Origin: Pseudoramibacter fermentans
Lineage (GTDB): Bacteria > Bacillota > Clostridia > Eubacteriales > Eubacteriaceae
Length of the DNA stretch: 64,000 bases
Reading direction: 5' to 3'
Assembly (NCBI GenBank): GCA_009493725.1
Contig: VOGB01000004.1
Coordinates: 558,001-622,000 of the forward strand
A program made the translations under genes and the position numbers. Of this stretch, positions 45,186-54,576 are shown in pieces. Position 1 is the first letter of the stretch. Each line of letters begins with the position of its first letter. Below the pieces are notes generated by a model, which searched no databases, was not told where the DNA came from, and saw only the letters and a program-made list of their open reading frames with translations.

Positions 45186-45872
45186 ATGATAGAATTTGAT
45201 AATGTTACAAAAACATATGAAAAAAACGAAAAAGATGCGCTGAAGGATATCAATCTGCGTATTGAATCTGGAGAATTTGTCTTTTTAGTGGGACGTAGTG
45301 GCGCTGGAAAGTCGACATTTATTAAATTATTGCTGAGAGAAATTGATGCAACGAGCGGCGTTGTCCGTATTAAGGGACATGATATTTCAAAACTGTCAAA
45401 GGCACAAATTCCTTATTTGAGAAGAAAATTAGGCGTTGTTTTCCAGGATTTCCGTTTATTGGAAAACAAAAATGTTTATGAAAATGTTGCCTACGCCATG
45501 GAAATTATCGGACGTCCAGAAAAGAAGATTCGAAAAAAGGTGCCGCTTGCATTAAGCATGGTGGGCTTATCAGATCGGATGTACCACTATCCCAATGAAC
45601 TTTCTGGAGGGGAACAACAGCGGGTTGTTATTGCGAGAGCGATTATCAACAATCCAAGTATATTGATTTGTGACGAACCGACAGGAAACTTGGACCCGGA
45701 AACATCAAAGGATATTATGCGTATTTTGCTTGAAATTAACAGACATGGCACGACGACAGTGGTTGTTACGCATGATATGAATATTGTTAAACTTTTAAAT
45801 AAGCGAGTTTTAACACTTGAAGATGGCAGGTTAACCGGAGACAGCAGCAAAGGTGGGATTGTGAATGTTTAA
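45186..45872 (+). CDS. ftsE: Cell division ATP-binding protein FtsE
   Basis: A 228-residue ABC ATPase that with FtsX activates cell-wall hydrolases during growth and division. Walker A GRSGAGKST, signature LSGGEQQRVVIA and Walker B LICDEPTGNLD are present. ftsX overlaps its end by eight bases. Confidence 0.96.
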   Translation: MIEFDNVTKTYEKNEKDALKDINLRIESGEFVFLVGRSGAGKSTFIKLLLREIDATSGVVRIKGHDISKLSKAQIPYLRRKLGVVFQDFRLLENKNVYENVAYAMEIIGRPEKKIRKKVPLALSMVGLSDRMYHYPNELSGGEQQRVVIARAIINNPSILICDEPTGNLDPETSKDIMRILLEINRHGTTTVVVTHDMNIVKLLNKRVLTLEDGRLTGDSSKGGIVNV

Positions 45873-46776
45873 TCTTCGAAGATCTACAATTCGCGATGCC
45901 GGGCAGAGTTTGCGGCGAAATTCGTTAATGAGCTTGGCTTCCATTATTTCAATGACTGCTGCGTTAATCATTTTGGGCATCTTTTTAGTCATTACAATGA
46001 ATATTCGGCAAATTACTAAACACGTTGAGGGTAATCTGCAAATCCAGGTGTATATGACAGAAAACTGCACACAACAGCAGAAAGATGGATTGAAAAATTA
46101 TTTAAATTCAAATAATTTGATTCAATCTGTCAAATATGAATCTAAGGCGACAGCATTAAAGAATTTCTCTAACCAGTTGAATAGTTCATCAGATTTAACT
46201 GATACGTTTAACGCTAAAAATAACCCTATGCCGGAGTCGTACATCGTTAGAGCAAAAAATGCAGACAATCTCGGTAAGATAAAAAAGCAAATTTCACAGT
46301 ACAACAAAAAAAATAATGCGGGAATTGAATACATTAAATACGGAAAAGATTATATTAAGGCGTTGACTAATTTTAGTCATTTTATTAATCTGTTTTGTAT
46401 TTTTGTAGTAATTGTCTTGTCTGTTATTTCTTATTTCTTGATTTACAATACGATCAAATTGACAGTATTTGCAAGAAGAAAAGAAATAGGCATTATGAAG
46501 TATGTCGGTGCTACGGACGGTTATATTCGAGCTCCGTTTATTTTAGAAGGGGCATTCTTAGGCATTATTGCAGCGTTAGCGGCCACTTTAGCTGTGCGTA
46601 CTGGATATTTCTATATTCTAGGCTATCTAAGCGGTAATGCGCTGCTCCCAATTACGGCTAATTTGTCCTCGCCTGCTGCCCTGATTGGACAAATTGTTAT
46701 TTTCTTTTTAGTGTACGGTATTTTGATCGGTACGATTGGAAGCCGTGTTGCGATTAGAAAGTTCTTAGATGTTTAA
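45865..46776 (+). CDS. ftsX: Cell division protein FtsX
   Basis: A 303-residue membrane protein of the MacB/FtsX type with four membrane segments: one near the N-terminus (about 25-48), then an external loop of about 125 residues, then three more in the C-terminal half. It transmits ATP hydrolysis by FtsE to extracellular peptidoglycan hydrolases. The ATG lies within the ftsE end. A large inverted repeat follows. Confidence 0.94.
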   Translation: MFNLRRSTIRDAGQSLRRNSLMSLASIISMTAALIILGIFLVITMNIRQITKHVEGNLQIQVYMTENCTQQQKDGLKNYLNSNNLIQSVKYESKATALKNFSNQLNSSSDLTDTFNAKNNPMPESYIVRAKNADNLGKIKKQISQYNKKNNAGIEYIKYGKDYIKALTNFSHFINLFCIFVVIVLSVISYFLIYNTIKLTVFARRKEIGIMKYVGATDGYIRAPFILEGAFLGIIAALAATLAVRTGYFYILGYLSGNALLPITANLSSPAALIGQIVIFFLVYGILIGTIGSRVAIRKFLDV

Positions 46777-46806
46777 TTTATTTGAATAGCGCGGAAATAT
46801 TTACGT

Positions 46807-46858
46807 CCCCCCAATTGTATTGAGTTTATAAACTCATGAAAGATTAGCAATTGGGGGG
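46807..46858 (+). repeat. Nested inverted repeat between ftsX and ctpA
   Basis: CCCCCCAATTG (46807-46817) pairs perfectly with CAATTGGGGGG (46848-46858). Inside it is a second, perfectly palindromic 16-base element, TGAGTTTATAAACTCA (46821-46836). There is no proper T tract (CTTATTATATTT follows), so it could be a weak terminator, an mRNA-processing hairpin or a protein site. Confidence 0.7.
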
Positions 46859-46905
46859 CTTATTATATTTATATTAGTGGAATCAATCTCAATGGAGTAA
46901 TATCA

Positions 46906-48111
46906 ATGAATCGTACAAAAAAGAATGTCCTTATTATCATTTTAGTGATTATTTTAACGAATCTGCTGACTTTTTTTCTCACCTCATTCGGTATTTTTCA
47001 CTTAAAAGATTACTATGTATTCAAGGCCAATACCTCTAAAATTGCAAAATCGACTCAAAAATTTGCACAGCTGGAGAATTCAATAGAAGAAAATTACTAT
47101 AAAAAAGTGGATACCGACAAACTATCAGAGTCTGCTTACAAAGGAATGTTCAAGGCAATCAAGGATAAATATTCTATCTATTACACGAAAAAAGAATACA
47201 AGGCATTGACCCAAGAAATTTCCGGTTCCTACTATGGTATAGGGGTGATATTAAGTGAAGATGACAATAAAAATGCCTATATCGTATCAGTTATGAAAAA
47301 TACACCGGCAGAAGAAGCAGGTTTAAAGGCCGGAGATGTGATCAAAAAAGTGGATGGCACCAATTATTTGGGGAAAGGCTCGTCTGCTGTCGCGAATAAA
47401 GTCAGAGGAAAAGCGGGATCCAGCGTTCAGCTTGTGATTCAAAGAGATGGGAAAGACATAAATGTTAAAGTTGAACGTGCTGCAGTAAAGAATTCGTCAG
47501 TGACGTCGAGAACTTTTAATCAGAATGGAAAGAAAATAGGTTATATTTATATTTCTGAATTTGCAGAAAATACAGATGAAGATTTTGAAACGCAGCTGAC
47601 TTCACTTCAAAAAAAGAATATTCAGGGCTTAATCATTGATTTGCGCGAAGATGGCGGTGGTATCGTAGATACAGCAGTCAATATTGGCGATCAATTGATA
47701 TATAAAGGGAAAATCGTAACGACAAAGGGAAGAAACGGCAATGATGAAACCTATCGAGCAACTAGCAAGGCTCAGGTTAAACTTCCAATGGTTATTTTAG
47801 TTGATCAAAATACGGCAAGTGCTTCTGAAATATTGACTGGGGCATTGCAGGATTACAACAAAGCGACCGTTATTGGCACACAAACATTTGGAAAAGGAAT
47901 TGTCCAAAGCGTTATTCCGATGCATGACGGCACGGGATATCAGATTACAACAGCTCAATATTACACACCCAAAGGAAGAAATATCAATAAAAAAGGCATT
48001 ACGCCTGACATTGTTGTCAATGAAAATGATTTGACGGAAAATTATCTTACTGATAATGATCAACAGTTTCAGAAGGCCTTAGAAATAATAAGTAGTAAAA
48101 TTTTAAAATGA
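46906..48111 (+). CDS. ctpA: C-terminal processing peptidase (S41 family)
   Basis: A 401-residue protease anchored by an N-terminal membrane helix (about 7-30). A PDZ domain (about 100-190, with GIGVILSED and AGLKAGDVIKKVDG) precedes the peptidase domain. The dyad is Ser305 (in TASASE) and Lys330 (in FGKGIVQ), 25 residues apart as in known CtpA. ftsEX followed by a CTP protease is frequent in Firmicutes and suggests a cell-envelope role. It overlaps uvrB by four bases (ATGA). Confidence 0.94.
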   Translation: MNRTKKNVLIIILVIILTNLLTFFLTSFGIFHLKDYYVFKANTSKIAKSTQKFAQLENSIEENYYKKVDTDKLSESAYKGMFKAIKDKYSIYYTKKEYKALTQEISGSYYGIGVILSEDDNKNAYIVSVMKNTPAEEAGLKAGDVIKKVDGTNYLGKGSSAVANKVRGKAGSSVQLVIQRDGKDINVKVERAAVKNSSVTSRTFNQNGKKIGYIYISEFAENTDEDFETQLTSLQKKNIQGLIIDLREDGGGIVDTAVNIGDQLIYKGKIVTTKGRNGNDETYRATSKAQVKLPMVILVDQNTASASEILTGALQDYNKATVIGTQTFGKGIVQSVIPMHDGTGYQITTAQYYTPKGRNINKKGITPDIVVNENDLTENYLTDNDQQFQKALEIISSKILK

Positions 48112-50099
48112 AAAAAATCACAAAAGTCAATAAACCATTTAAAGTTGTATCAAACTTTACGCCAAAGGGCGATCAGCAGCAGGCTATCGATAAGCTCTCA
48201 AAGGGAATAAAAGAGGGGATGAAATACCAAACGTTGTTGGGAGTAACGGGTTCAGGGAAAACCTACACAATGGCAAAAGTCATAGAAGCCGTTCAAAAAC
48301 CAACACTTGTTTTGGCACATAATAAAACACTGGCTGCGCAATTGGCAAATGAATTTAGGACATTTTTCCCAAATAACGCAGTGGAATATTTCGTCTCCTA
48401 TTATGATTATTATCAGCCAGAAGCTTATGTCCCAGGCAGAGATTTGTATATCGAAAAAGATGCTTCGATTAATGATGAAATAGATAAATTGAGACACTCT
48501 GCCACAGCTGCTTTGTTTGAACGAACGGATGTCATTATTATTGCGTCTGTCTCCTGTATCTATGGTCTCGGGAGCCCAATCGATTATGAAAATCTCGTTA
48601 TTTCGTTGAGACCTGGCATGAAGAAAGATCGGGATGAGATCATTAGACAGCTGGTTGATATTCAATATGTTCGCAATAATATCGGTTTTGAGAGAAATAA
48701 TTTTCGTGTACGTGGCGATGTCTTAGAAATTTTTCCGGCATCATCAACGGATAAAGCGGTAAGAATAGAATTTTTTGACGATGAAATTGACCGCATTACA
48801 GAAATCAATGTGGTCACAGGTGAAATCATTGGAGAATTAAGTCACGTTGCTATTTTCCCGGCTTCACATTATACGACCACACCAGATCGGCTTGAGAACG
48901 CGATAAAAGGGATACGCAAAGAACTCGGCGAAAGATACACTTGGTTTAAAGAGCACGATTATCTCGTTGAAGCGCAGAGAATATTGCAGCGCACCAATTA
49001 CGATTTAGAGATGCTTCAGGAAATGGGGTATTGCACAGGAATTGAAAATTACACGCGCTATATTAACGGTTCAAAACCGGGTGCGCCGCCTTATACATTA
49101 ATTGACTATTTTCCAGATGATTTTTTGATTTTCGCCGATGAATCTCACGTCTCAATTCCGCAAATCGGCGGCATGAGTGCAGGCGATCGAGCGCGAAAGA
49201 AAAACCTCGTCGACTACGGATTTAGACTCCCTTCCGCCTATGACAATCGGCCTTTGACTTTTGAAGAGTTTGAAGGAAAAATTCATCAGATTATTTTTAC
49301 ATCTGCGACGCCAGGGAAATACGAAGCAGAACATAGTGAGCAGGTTGTAGAACAATTGATTCGTCCGACGGGATTGTTGGATCCTGAAATATCACTTCGT
49401 CCGACCAAAGGGCAGATCGATGATTTAATTAGCGAAATACGAAAAACAGTTTCGAAAAAAGAGCGCGTTTTGATTACGACGCTGACGAAAAAAATGGCAG
49501 AAGATTTAACGGAATATTTAAAAGACAATGGAATCAGAGTTCGATATTTACATTCTGATATTGATACCATTGAAAGAATGAAAATATTAAGAGAATTACG
49601 CCTTGGAAGTTTTGATGTCCTTGTGGGGATCAATCTCTTGCGCGAGGGGTTAGATCTGCCTGAAGTTGGACTTGTTGCGATTTTAGACGCGGACAAGGAG
49701 GGCTATTTAAGAAGCGAAACATCGTTAATCCAGACGATTGGTCGAGCAGCTCGAAACGTAGATGGCCATGTCATTATGTATGCAGATACCGTTACAAAAT
49801 CGATGGATTATGCGATTACAGAGACCAAGCGGAGAAGAAAAATTCAGCAGCAATACAATTTAGATCACCATATCGTGCCACAAACTGTAAAGAAAGATAT
49901 TCACAATATTATTGAAGTGACCAAAGCTGCCGAAACACCTGTTAAATACGAAAAGCAGCCTTCAAATCGAAATGTGGACGATTTTGATTTAGAAAAACTT
50001 GAAAAAGAAATGAAAGAAGCTGCAGCTCAGCTTGACTTTGAAAAAGCTGCAAAAATTAGAGATTTGATTAAGGAAATCAAAGGTCAAAAAGTTATATGA
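48108..50099 (+). CDS. uvrB: Excinuclease ABC subunit B
   Basis: A 663-residue helicase-like damage-verification protein of nucleotide excision repair. Walker A is in GVTGSGKTYTMAK, the beta-hairpin region is YYDYYQPEAYVPGRDLYIEK, and helicase motif VI is QTIGRAARN. A C-terminal UVR domain (about 625-660, EKEMKEAAAQLDFEKAAKIRD) binds UvrC. It overlaps ctpA and uvrA by four bases each, so all three are coupled. uvrC is not present. Confidence 0.97.
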   Translation: MKKITKVNKPFKVVSNFTPKGDQQQAIDKLSKGIKEGMKYQTLLGVTGSGKTYTMAKVIEAVQKPTLVLAHNKTLAAQLANEFRTFFPNNAVEYFVSYYDYYQPEAYVPGRDLYIEKDASINDEIDKLRHSATAALFERTDVIIIASVSCIYGLGSPIDYENLVISLRPGMKKDRDEIIRQLVDIQYVRNNIGFERNNFRVRGDVLEIFPASSTDKAVRIEFFDDEIDRITEINVVTGEIIGELSHVAIFPASHYTTTPDRLENAIKGIRKELGERYTWFKEHDYLVEAQRILQRTNYDLEMLQEMGYCTGIENYTRYINGSKPGAPPYTLIDYFPDDFLIFADESHVSIPQIGGMSAGDRARKKNLVDYGFRLPSAYDNRPLTFEEFEGKIHQIIFTSATPGKYEAEHSEQVVEQLIRPTGLLDPEISLRPTKGQIDDLISEIRKTVSKKERVLITTLTKKMAEDLTEYLKDNGIRVRYLHSDIDTIERMKILRELRLGSFDVLVGINLLREGLDLPEVGLVAILDADKEGYLRSETSLIQTIGRAARNVDGHVIMYADTVTKSMDYAITETKRRRKIQQQYNLDHHIVPQTVKKDIHNIIEVTKAAETPVKYEKQPSNRNVDDFDLEKLEKEMKEAAAQLDFEKAAKIRDLIKEIKGQKVI

Positions 50100-52912
50100 A
50101 ATATATATCAGTCATTGGAGCAAAAGAACATAATTTAAAAAATGTCAGTCTAAAAATTCCGAGAGATCAGTTGGTTGTTTTCACTGGCGTATCGGGTTCG
50201 GGTAAATCTACACTAGCATTTGACACGATTTATGCCGAAGGGCAGCGCAGATATATTGAATCCTTATCTTCGTATGCGCGAATGTTTTTAGGCAACAGCA
50301 GAAAACCTAGAGTCGAAAAAATTGATGGGCTCTCGCCAGCTGTTTCCATCGATCAAAAGACGACAAATAGAAATCCACGTTCCACAGTCGGAACAGTTAC
50401 GGAAATATACGATTATTTAAGATTATTGTATGCAAGAATTGGCATTCCGCACTGTCCACACTGCGGCAAAGAAATTTCGTCTCAAAGCATTGACCAAATT
50501 GTTGATCACATTTTGGAACTGCCAGAAGGAACGAAGTTTATGATTTTAGCGCCTTTAGTAAGAGGCGAAAAAGGGCAGCAGAAAAAATTGCTGTCTCGCT
50601 TAAAAAGAGAAGGATACGTTCGTGTTGTTGTTGACGGTGAAATGCGTCTTCTTTCCGAAAAAATTGAATTAAAGAAAAATATTAAGCATCAAATTGATGT
50701 CGTCATCGATCGGCTGAAAAAGAGAGAAAATATGCGCGAGCGCTTGACGGATTCAGTCGAAATTGCACTTAAAATGTCTGACGGCCTTGTAAAATGTCAA
50801 GTCATCGACGGAGAAAGTAGACTGTTCAGTGAAAAGCTGTCATGTCCAGACTGTGGCTTTTCTATGGAGGAACTTGAGCCGCGTTCTTTTTCTTTTAACA
50901 ACCCATACGGGATGTGCCCAACCTGCAACGGTTTAGGTTTTCACAAAGAGGTTGATCCACATATTTTAATACCGGACCGCAGCTTGTCAATTAATGAAGG
51001 GGCTATCAAATTTTTTGGACTTAAACACGATAACAGGCATCTTCAGTCAATGCTAAAAAGTTTGCTTGAAAAATACAATTATGACTTTGATACGCCAATA
51101 AAAGATATGTCAAAGGCCTGTCTTAATGAAATTTTATATGGCTCTAATGATGAAATGACTGTCACTTACGATGGTAAATTCAAAGGGACCTACACGTCGC
51201 GTTTTGAAGGTCTGATCAATAACATGGAGAGACGGTTTAGAGAGACAAAATCAAATACAATGCGTGGGTTTATTGAAAGATACATGTCAGACATTCCGTG
51301 TCCAAGTTGTCACGGCAAGAGACTGAACCCTAAAGTATTGTCCGTAACCATTGCGAATATGAACATCATTGAGTTTACTGAACTTTCAATTCGCGAAGCG
51401 CTAAAGTTTCTAGATCAGCTCTCGCTTACAGAACACGAAATGCTGATTGCGAGTCAAATCATAACCGAAATCAAAAATCGACTTCAATTTTTGTCAGACG
51501 TCGGTCTTGATTATTTGACACTTGAACGTTCAGCGGGGACGCTCTCAGGAGGAGAAAGCCAGAGAATTCGATTGGCAACGCAGATCGGAACGGGATTAAC
51601 AGGCGTATTGTATGTGCTTGATGAACCGAGTATCGGGCTGCATCAGAGAGATAATCGCAAGCTTTTAAACTCGTTAAGGCAGTTGACAGATTTGGGCAAT
51701 TCGCTCATTGTTGTTGAACACGACGAAGAAACCATACGTGAAGCTGATTGGATTGTCGACATCGGTCCAAAGGCCGGCGTAAATGGAGGCGAAATTATCG
51801 CAGAAGGGCATGTGGATGATATTATTCGGTCAGAGCGATCGATTACAGGGCAATATTTATCCGGTCAGAAAGGAATTCCAGTTCCTTCTAAAAGAAGAGA
51901 GGGCAACGGAAAATTTATTAAAATAACAGGAGCGGCTGAACACAATTTGAAAAATATCGATGTTGCCTTCCCCCTTGGAAAACTTATTTTAGTAACAGGT
52001 GTTTCGGGATCGGGAAAGTCGACGTTGGTAAACGATATTTTATACAATGGTGTCTCCAGATCGCTTTACCACAGCTACAAGCGTCCAGGAAAACATAAAC
52101 GCATCTCAGGTATACAAAATATTGACAAAATCATTGCAATTGATCAAACACCGATTGGCAGAACGCCGAGGTCTAACCCGGCTACATATACAGGATTATT
52201 TGATTTAATTCGAGATTTATTTGCAAGTACAAATGAAGCCAAGGCCCGCGGTTACAATAAAGGGCGATTTAGCTTTAATGTAAAAGGTGGCAGATGCGAA
52301 ACATGTCATGGTGATGGGATCATAAAAATAGAGATGCATTTCCTGCCAGACGTGTATGTGCCGTGTGAGGTCTGCAAGGGGACACGATATAACCGGGAAA
52401 CTTTGGACGTTAAATATAAAGGAAAAAATATTGCTGAAGTGTTGGACATGACTGTCGATGAAGCACTTGAATTCTTTAAAAATCTCCCGCGCTTAAAGCG
52501 AAAGCTGGAAACACTTCACGATGTGGGGTTAGGTTATATCAAACTGGGGCAGCCTTCTACGCAATTGTCTGGAGGAGAAGCACAGAGAGTAAAATTATCA
52601 ACCGAATTATCCAGACAAAATACAGGTAAAACCCTTTATATTTTGGATGAACCGACAACGGGACTGCACATTGATGATGTCGCAAAACTGGTGAAAATTA
52701 TGCATCGCTTGGTAGACATGGGAAATACAGTCGTGATCATTGAACACCATCTCGATGTGATTAAAGTTGCAGATTATATCATAGATTTAGGCCCAGAAGG
52801 CGGCGAAAACGGCGGCACGATCGTCGCCCAGGGGACGCCAGAAGAAGTAGCACAAAATCCAAAATCATATACAGGTGCGTACTTAAAAGAAATTCTTACA
52901 CAGAATGAATGA
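50096..52912 (+). CDS. uvrA: Excinuclease ABC subunit A
   Basis: A 938-residue damage sensor with two ABC ATPase modules. First Walker A is GVSGSGKSTLAFDTIYAE near residue 31, the second is GVSGSGKSTLVNDIL in the second half; both signature loops (LSGGESQRIRLA and LSGGEAQRVKLS) are intact. Zinc modules show as CPDCG with CPTCNG, and CETCHGDG with CEVCKGTRY. The end overlaps the convergent tcdA gene by 17 bases. Confidence 0.97.
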   Translation: MKYISVIGAKEHNLKNVSLKIPRDQLVVFTGVSGSGKSTLAFDTIYAEGQRRYIESLSSYARMFLGNSRKPRVEKIDGLSPAVSIDQKTTNRNPRSTVGTVTEIYDYLRLLYARIGIPHCPHCGKEISSQSIDQIVDHILELPEGTKFMILAPLVRGEKGQQKKLLSRLKREGYVRVVVDGEMRLLSEKIELKKNIKHQIDVVIDRLKKRENMRERLTDSVEIALKMSDGLVKCQVIDGESRLFSEKLSCPDCGFSMEELEPRSFSFNNPYGMCPTCNGLGFHKEVDPHILIPDRSLSINEGAIKFFGLKHDNRHLQSMLKSLLEKYNYDFDTPIKDMSKACLNEILYGSNDEMTVTYDGKFKGTYTSRFEGLINNMERRFRETKSNTMRGFIERYMSDIPCPSCHGKRLNPKVLSVTIANMNIIEFTELSIREALKFLDQLSLTEHEMLIASQIITEIKNRLQFLSDVGLDYLTLERSAGTLSGGESQRIRLATQIGTGLTGVLYVLDEPSIGLHQRDNRKLLNSLRQLTDLGNSLIVVEHDEETIREADWIVDIGPKAGVNGGEIIAEGHVDDIIRSERSITGQYLSGQKGIPVPSKRREGNGKFIKITGAAEHNLKNIDVAFPLGKLILVTGVSGSGKSTLVNDILYNGVSRSLYHSYKRPGKHKRISGIQNIDKIIAIDQTPIGRTPRSNPATYTGLFDLIRDLFASTNEAKARGYNKGRFSFNVKGGRCETCHGDGIIKIEMHFLPDVYVPCEVCKGTRYNRETLDVKYKGKNIAEVLDMTVDEALEFFKNLPRLKRKLETLHDVGLGYIKLGQPSTQLSGGEAQRVKLSTELSRQNTGKTLYILDEPTTGLHIDDVAKLVKIMHRLVDMGNTVVIIEHHLDVIKVADYIIDLGPEGGENGGTIVAQGTPEEVAQNPKSYTGAYLKEILTQNE

Positions 52913-53591
52913 GATCCTTGATTACTTCTCCAGCCATAATTAATCCCGCGACCGATGGGACAAAAGAGACAGAACCGACAATTTTTTCAAATTTGTCGGT
53001 TTTTATTTTTTGTGGTTTTTCTGTAGAGTAAACAACTTTTAATTGATTGATATGACGTTTGCGCAGTTCATGTCGAATGACTTTTGCCAATGGATCAACC
53101 GAAGTTTGGAAAATATCGGCAACTTTAAATTGAGTGGGATCCAATTTATTTCCTGCCCCCATTGAACTTATGATTGGAACATGGTGCTGATAAGATTCTT
53201 CTATAAGTGTTAGTTTTGCTGTGACAGTATCCACTGCATCAATAACATAATCGTATTGTGTGAAATCAAATTGATTTTTGGTATCCGGCAGAAAAAAAAT
53301 AGGAAAGGCCTTTACTGAAATATGTGGGTTAATATCATGAATACGCTCTTTCATAATTTGCGTTTTTAATTGTCCGATAGTTGATCTCGTCGCGATAATC
53401 TGGCGGTTTAAATTTGTAATATCAACCGTATCTTTATCGATAATATCTATATGACCCACACCACAGCGGGCAATTGCTTCGACAGCAAATCCACCCACGC
53501 CGCCTAGTCCAAAAACAGCGACATGCGAATTTCTTAACGTTTCCATGGCTTCTGAACCAAGTAATAATTCTGTTCTTTGCAGCTGATTCAT
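52896..53591 (-). CDS. tcdA: tRNA threonylcarbamoyladenosine dehydratase TcdA (ThiF/E1-like)
   Basis: A 231-residue E1-like enzyme that cyclises t6A37 to ct6A on tRNAs. GLGGVGGFAVEAIARCG is the nucleotide-binding loop and DITNLNRQ the following conserved segment; DYVIDAVDTVTAK lies further on. The length and the RTELLLG N-terminus fit TcdA (YgdL) better than ThiF or MoeB. The cysteine pairs of zinc-bearing MoeB are absent. It lies on the opposite strand and overlaps the uvrA 3' end. Confidence 0.88.
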   Translation of the reverse strand: MNQLQRTELLLGSEAMETLRNSHVAVFGLGGVGGFAVEAIARCGVGHIDIIDKDTVDITNLNRQIIATRSTIGQLKTQIMKERIHDINPHISVKAFPIFFLPDTKNQFDFTQYDYVIDAVDTVTAKLTLIEESYQHHVPIISSMGAGNKLDPTQFKVADIFQTSVDPLAKVIRHELRKRHINQLKVVYSTEKPQKIKTDKFEKIVGSVSFVPSVAGLIMAGEVIKDLIHSV

Positions 53592-53680
53592 TTTTCCCTC
53601 ACATTGATAAGTAAATTAATTAATACTATACTATACCTTAATTTGCATTTCTATTTATTTCTTTAAAAAGACTTTATTAC

Positions 53681-53709
53681 TTTAATTAAATAATTAAAAA
53701 GTGTATAAT
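53681..53709 (+). promoter_or_regulatory. Probable promoter for the SBP-trmD/marR-citrate synthase operon
   Basis: TTTAAT (53681-53686) and TATAAT (53704-53709) are 17 bases apart, 46 bases before the first gene. The whole divergent intergenic region (53592-53755) is very AT-rich. Confidence 0.5.
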
Positions 53710-53755
53710 ATTTTAAATTACTTGTCGAATGGAATACAAAAGAGAGAGGTATACC

Positions 53756-54571
53756 ATGAAAAGAACAAGGAAAATCTTTTTTCTGATTTTTTGTTTAGCA
53801 TTGATTTTTACTTTAACAACTGCGTACAGTCAAAAGACGAAAACAAGCTCAGATTCGTTAGCTGACGGCACCATTACATTCGGCGTCTGCGCAAATCATG
53901 CACCAATGGCTTTTACTGATGATAAGCAAAATGTCATTGGATTTGAAATTGATTTAGGCAATGCCATTGCAAAAGAATTAAATGTAAATCCTTATTGGAT
54001 CAATACATCTTGGAATAGTATTTTTGACAGGATGAATAGAAATAAGTACGATTGTGTGTTATCTTCTGTAACTGACACGCCTTCAAGAGAAGATAATTTC
54101 AGCTTGTCAAACCGTTACTTTGTGAATAATATCGTGATATTAAAAAAATCCAAAACAGACGATGAAGCGGTGAATGATTCAAATGAGACATTAAAGGATT
54201 TGAAAGACAAACAGGTTGGCGTTGTTGTAAATAGTGGTGGGGCCGGAACTGCAAAGGCACACTTGGACAACGGGAAAGTTAAGAAATTTAATTCTCTCAA
54301 TTATGCCGTTAAAGCATTGAAAAATGATATGGTTGTTCGTTTGATTATCGATGAGTCTGAAGCAATTTTTTATATAAAAAAATACCCAAACCAATATGAG
54401 ATCACATCTCACCCTATAGCCAGTGAAAATTACTCAATCGTTTGCCGAAAAGATAATGAGAAGTTGACGAGAAAAATTAATCGAGCGTTAAAACATTTGA
54501 TCGATAATGGTACGTATGCAAAGTTGACAGAAAAATGGTTTGATAAGGATATGACTTCGTCAATACAATAA
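53756..54571 (+). CDS. Extracellular solute-binding protein, family 3 (orphan)
   Basis: A 271-residue periplasmic-type binding protein resembling amino-acid ABC transporter receptors. A hydrophobic signal segment (about 7-27) ends at TTAYSQK with no lipobox cysteine, so it may be released or stay anchored by the helix. The family 3 fold shows in GTITFGVCANHAPMAF, VIGFEIDLGNAIAKEL and the C-terminal GTYAKLTEKWFDKD. No permease or ATPase genes are near, which is odd. The ATG at 53756 follows AGAGAGG. It is followed after five bases by the TrmD/MarR fusion. Confidence 0.85.
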   Translation: MKRTRKIFFLIFCLALIFTLTTAYSQKTKTSSDSLADGTITFGVCANHAPMAFTDDKQNVIGFEIDLGNAIAKELNVNPYWINTSWNSIFDRMNRNKYDCVLSSVTDTPSREDNFSLSNRYFVNNIVILKKSKTDDEAVNDSNETLKDLKDKQVGVVVNSGGAGTAKAHLDNGKVKKFNSLNYAVKALKNDMVVRLIIDESEAIFYIKKYPNQYEITSHPIASENYSIVCRKDNEKLTRKINRALKHLIDNGTYAKLTEKWFDKDMTSSIQ

Positions 54572-54576
54572 TTATT

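Noticed and set aside
48252..48665. Minus-strand open frame of 137 codons inside uvrB
   Set aside because: It lies opposite conserved uvrB motifs; composition (many Ile, Phe, Cys) is typical of antisense reading.
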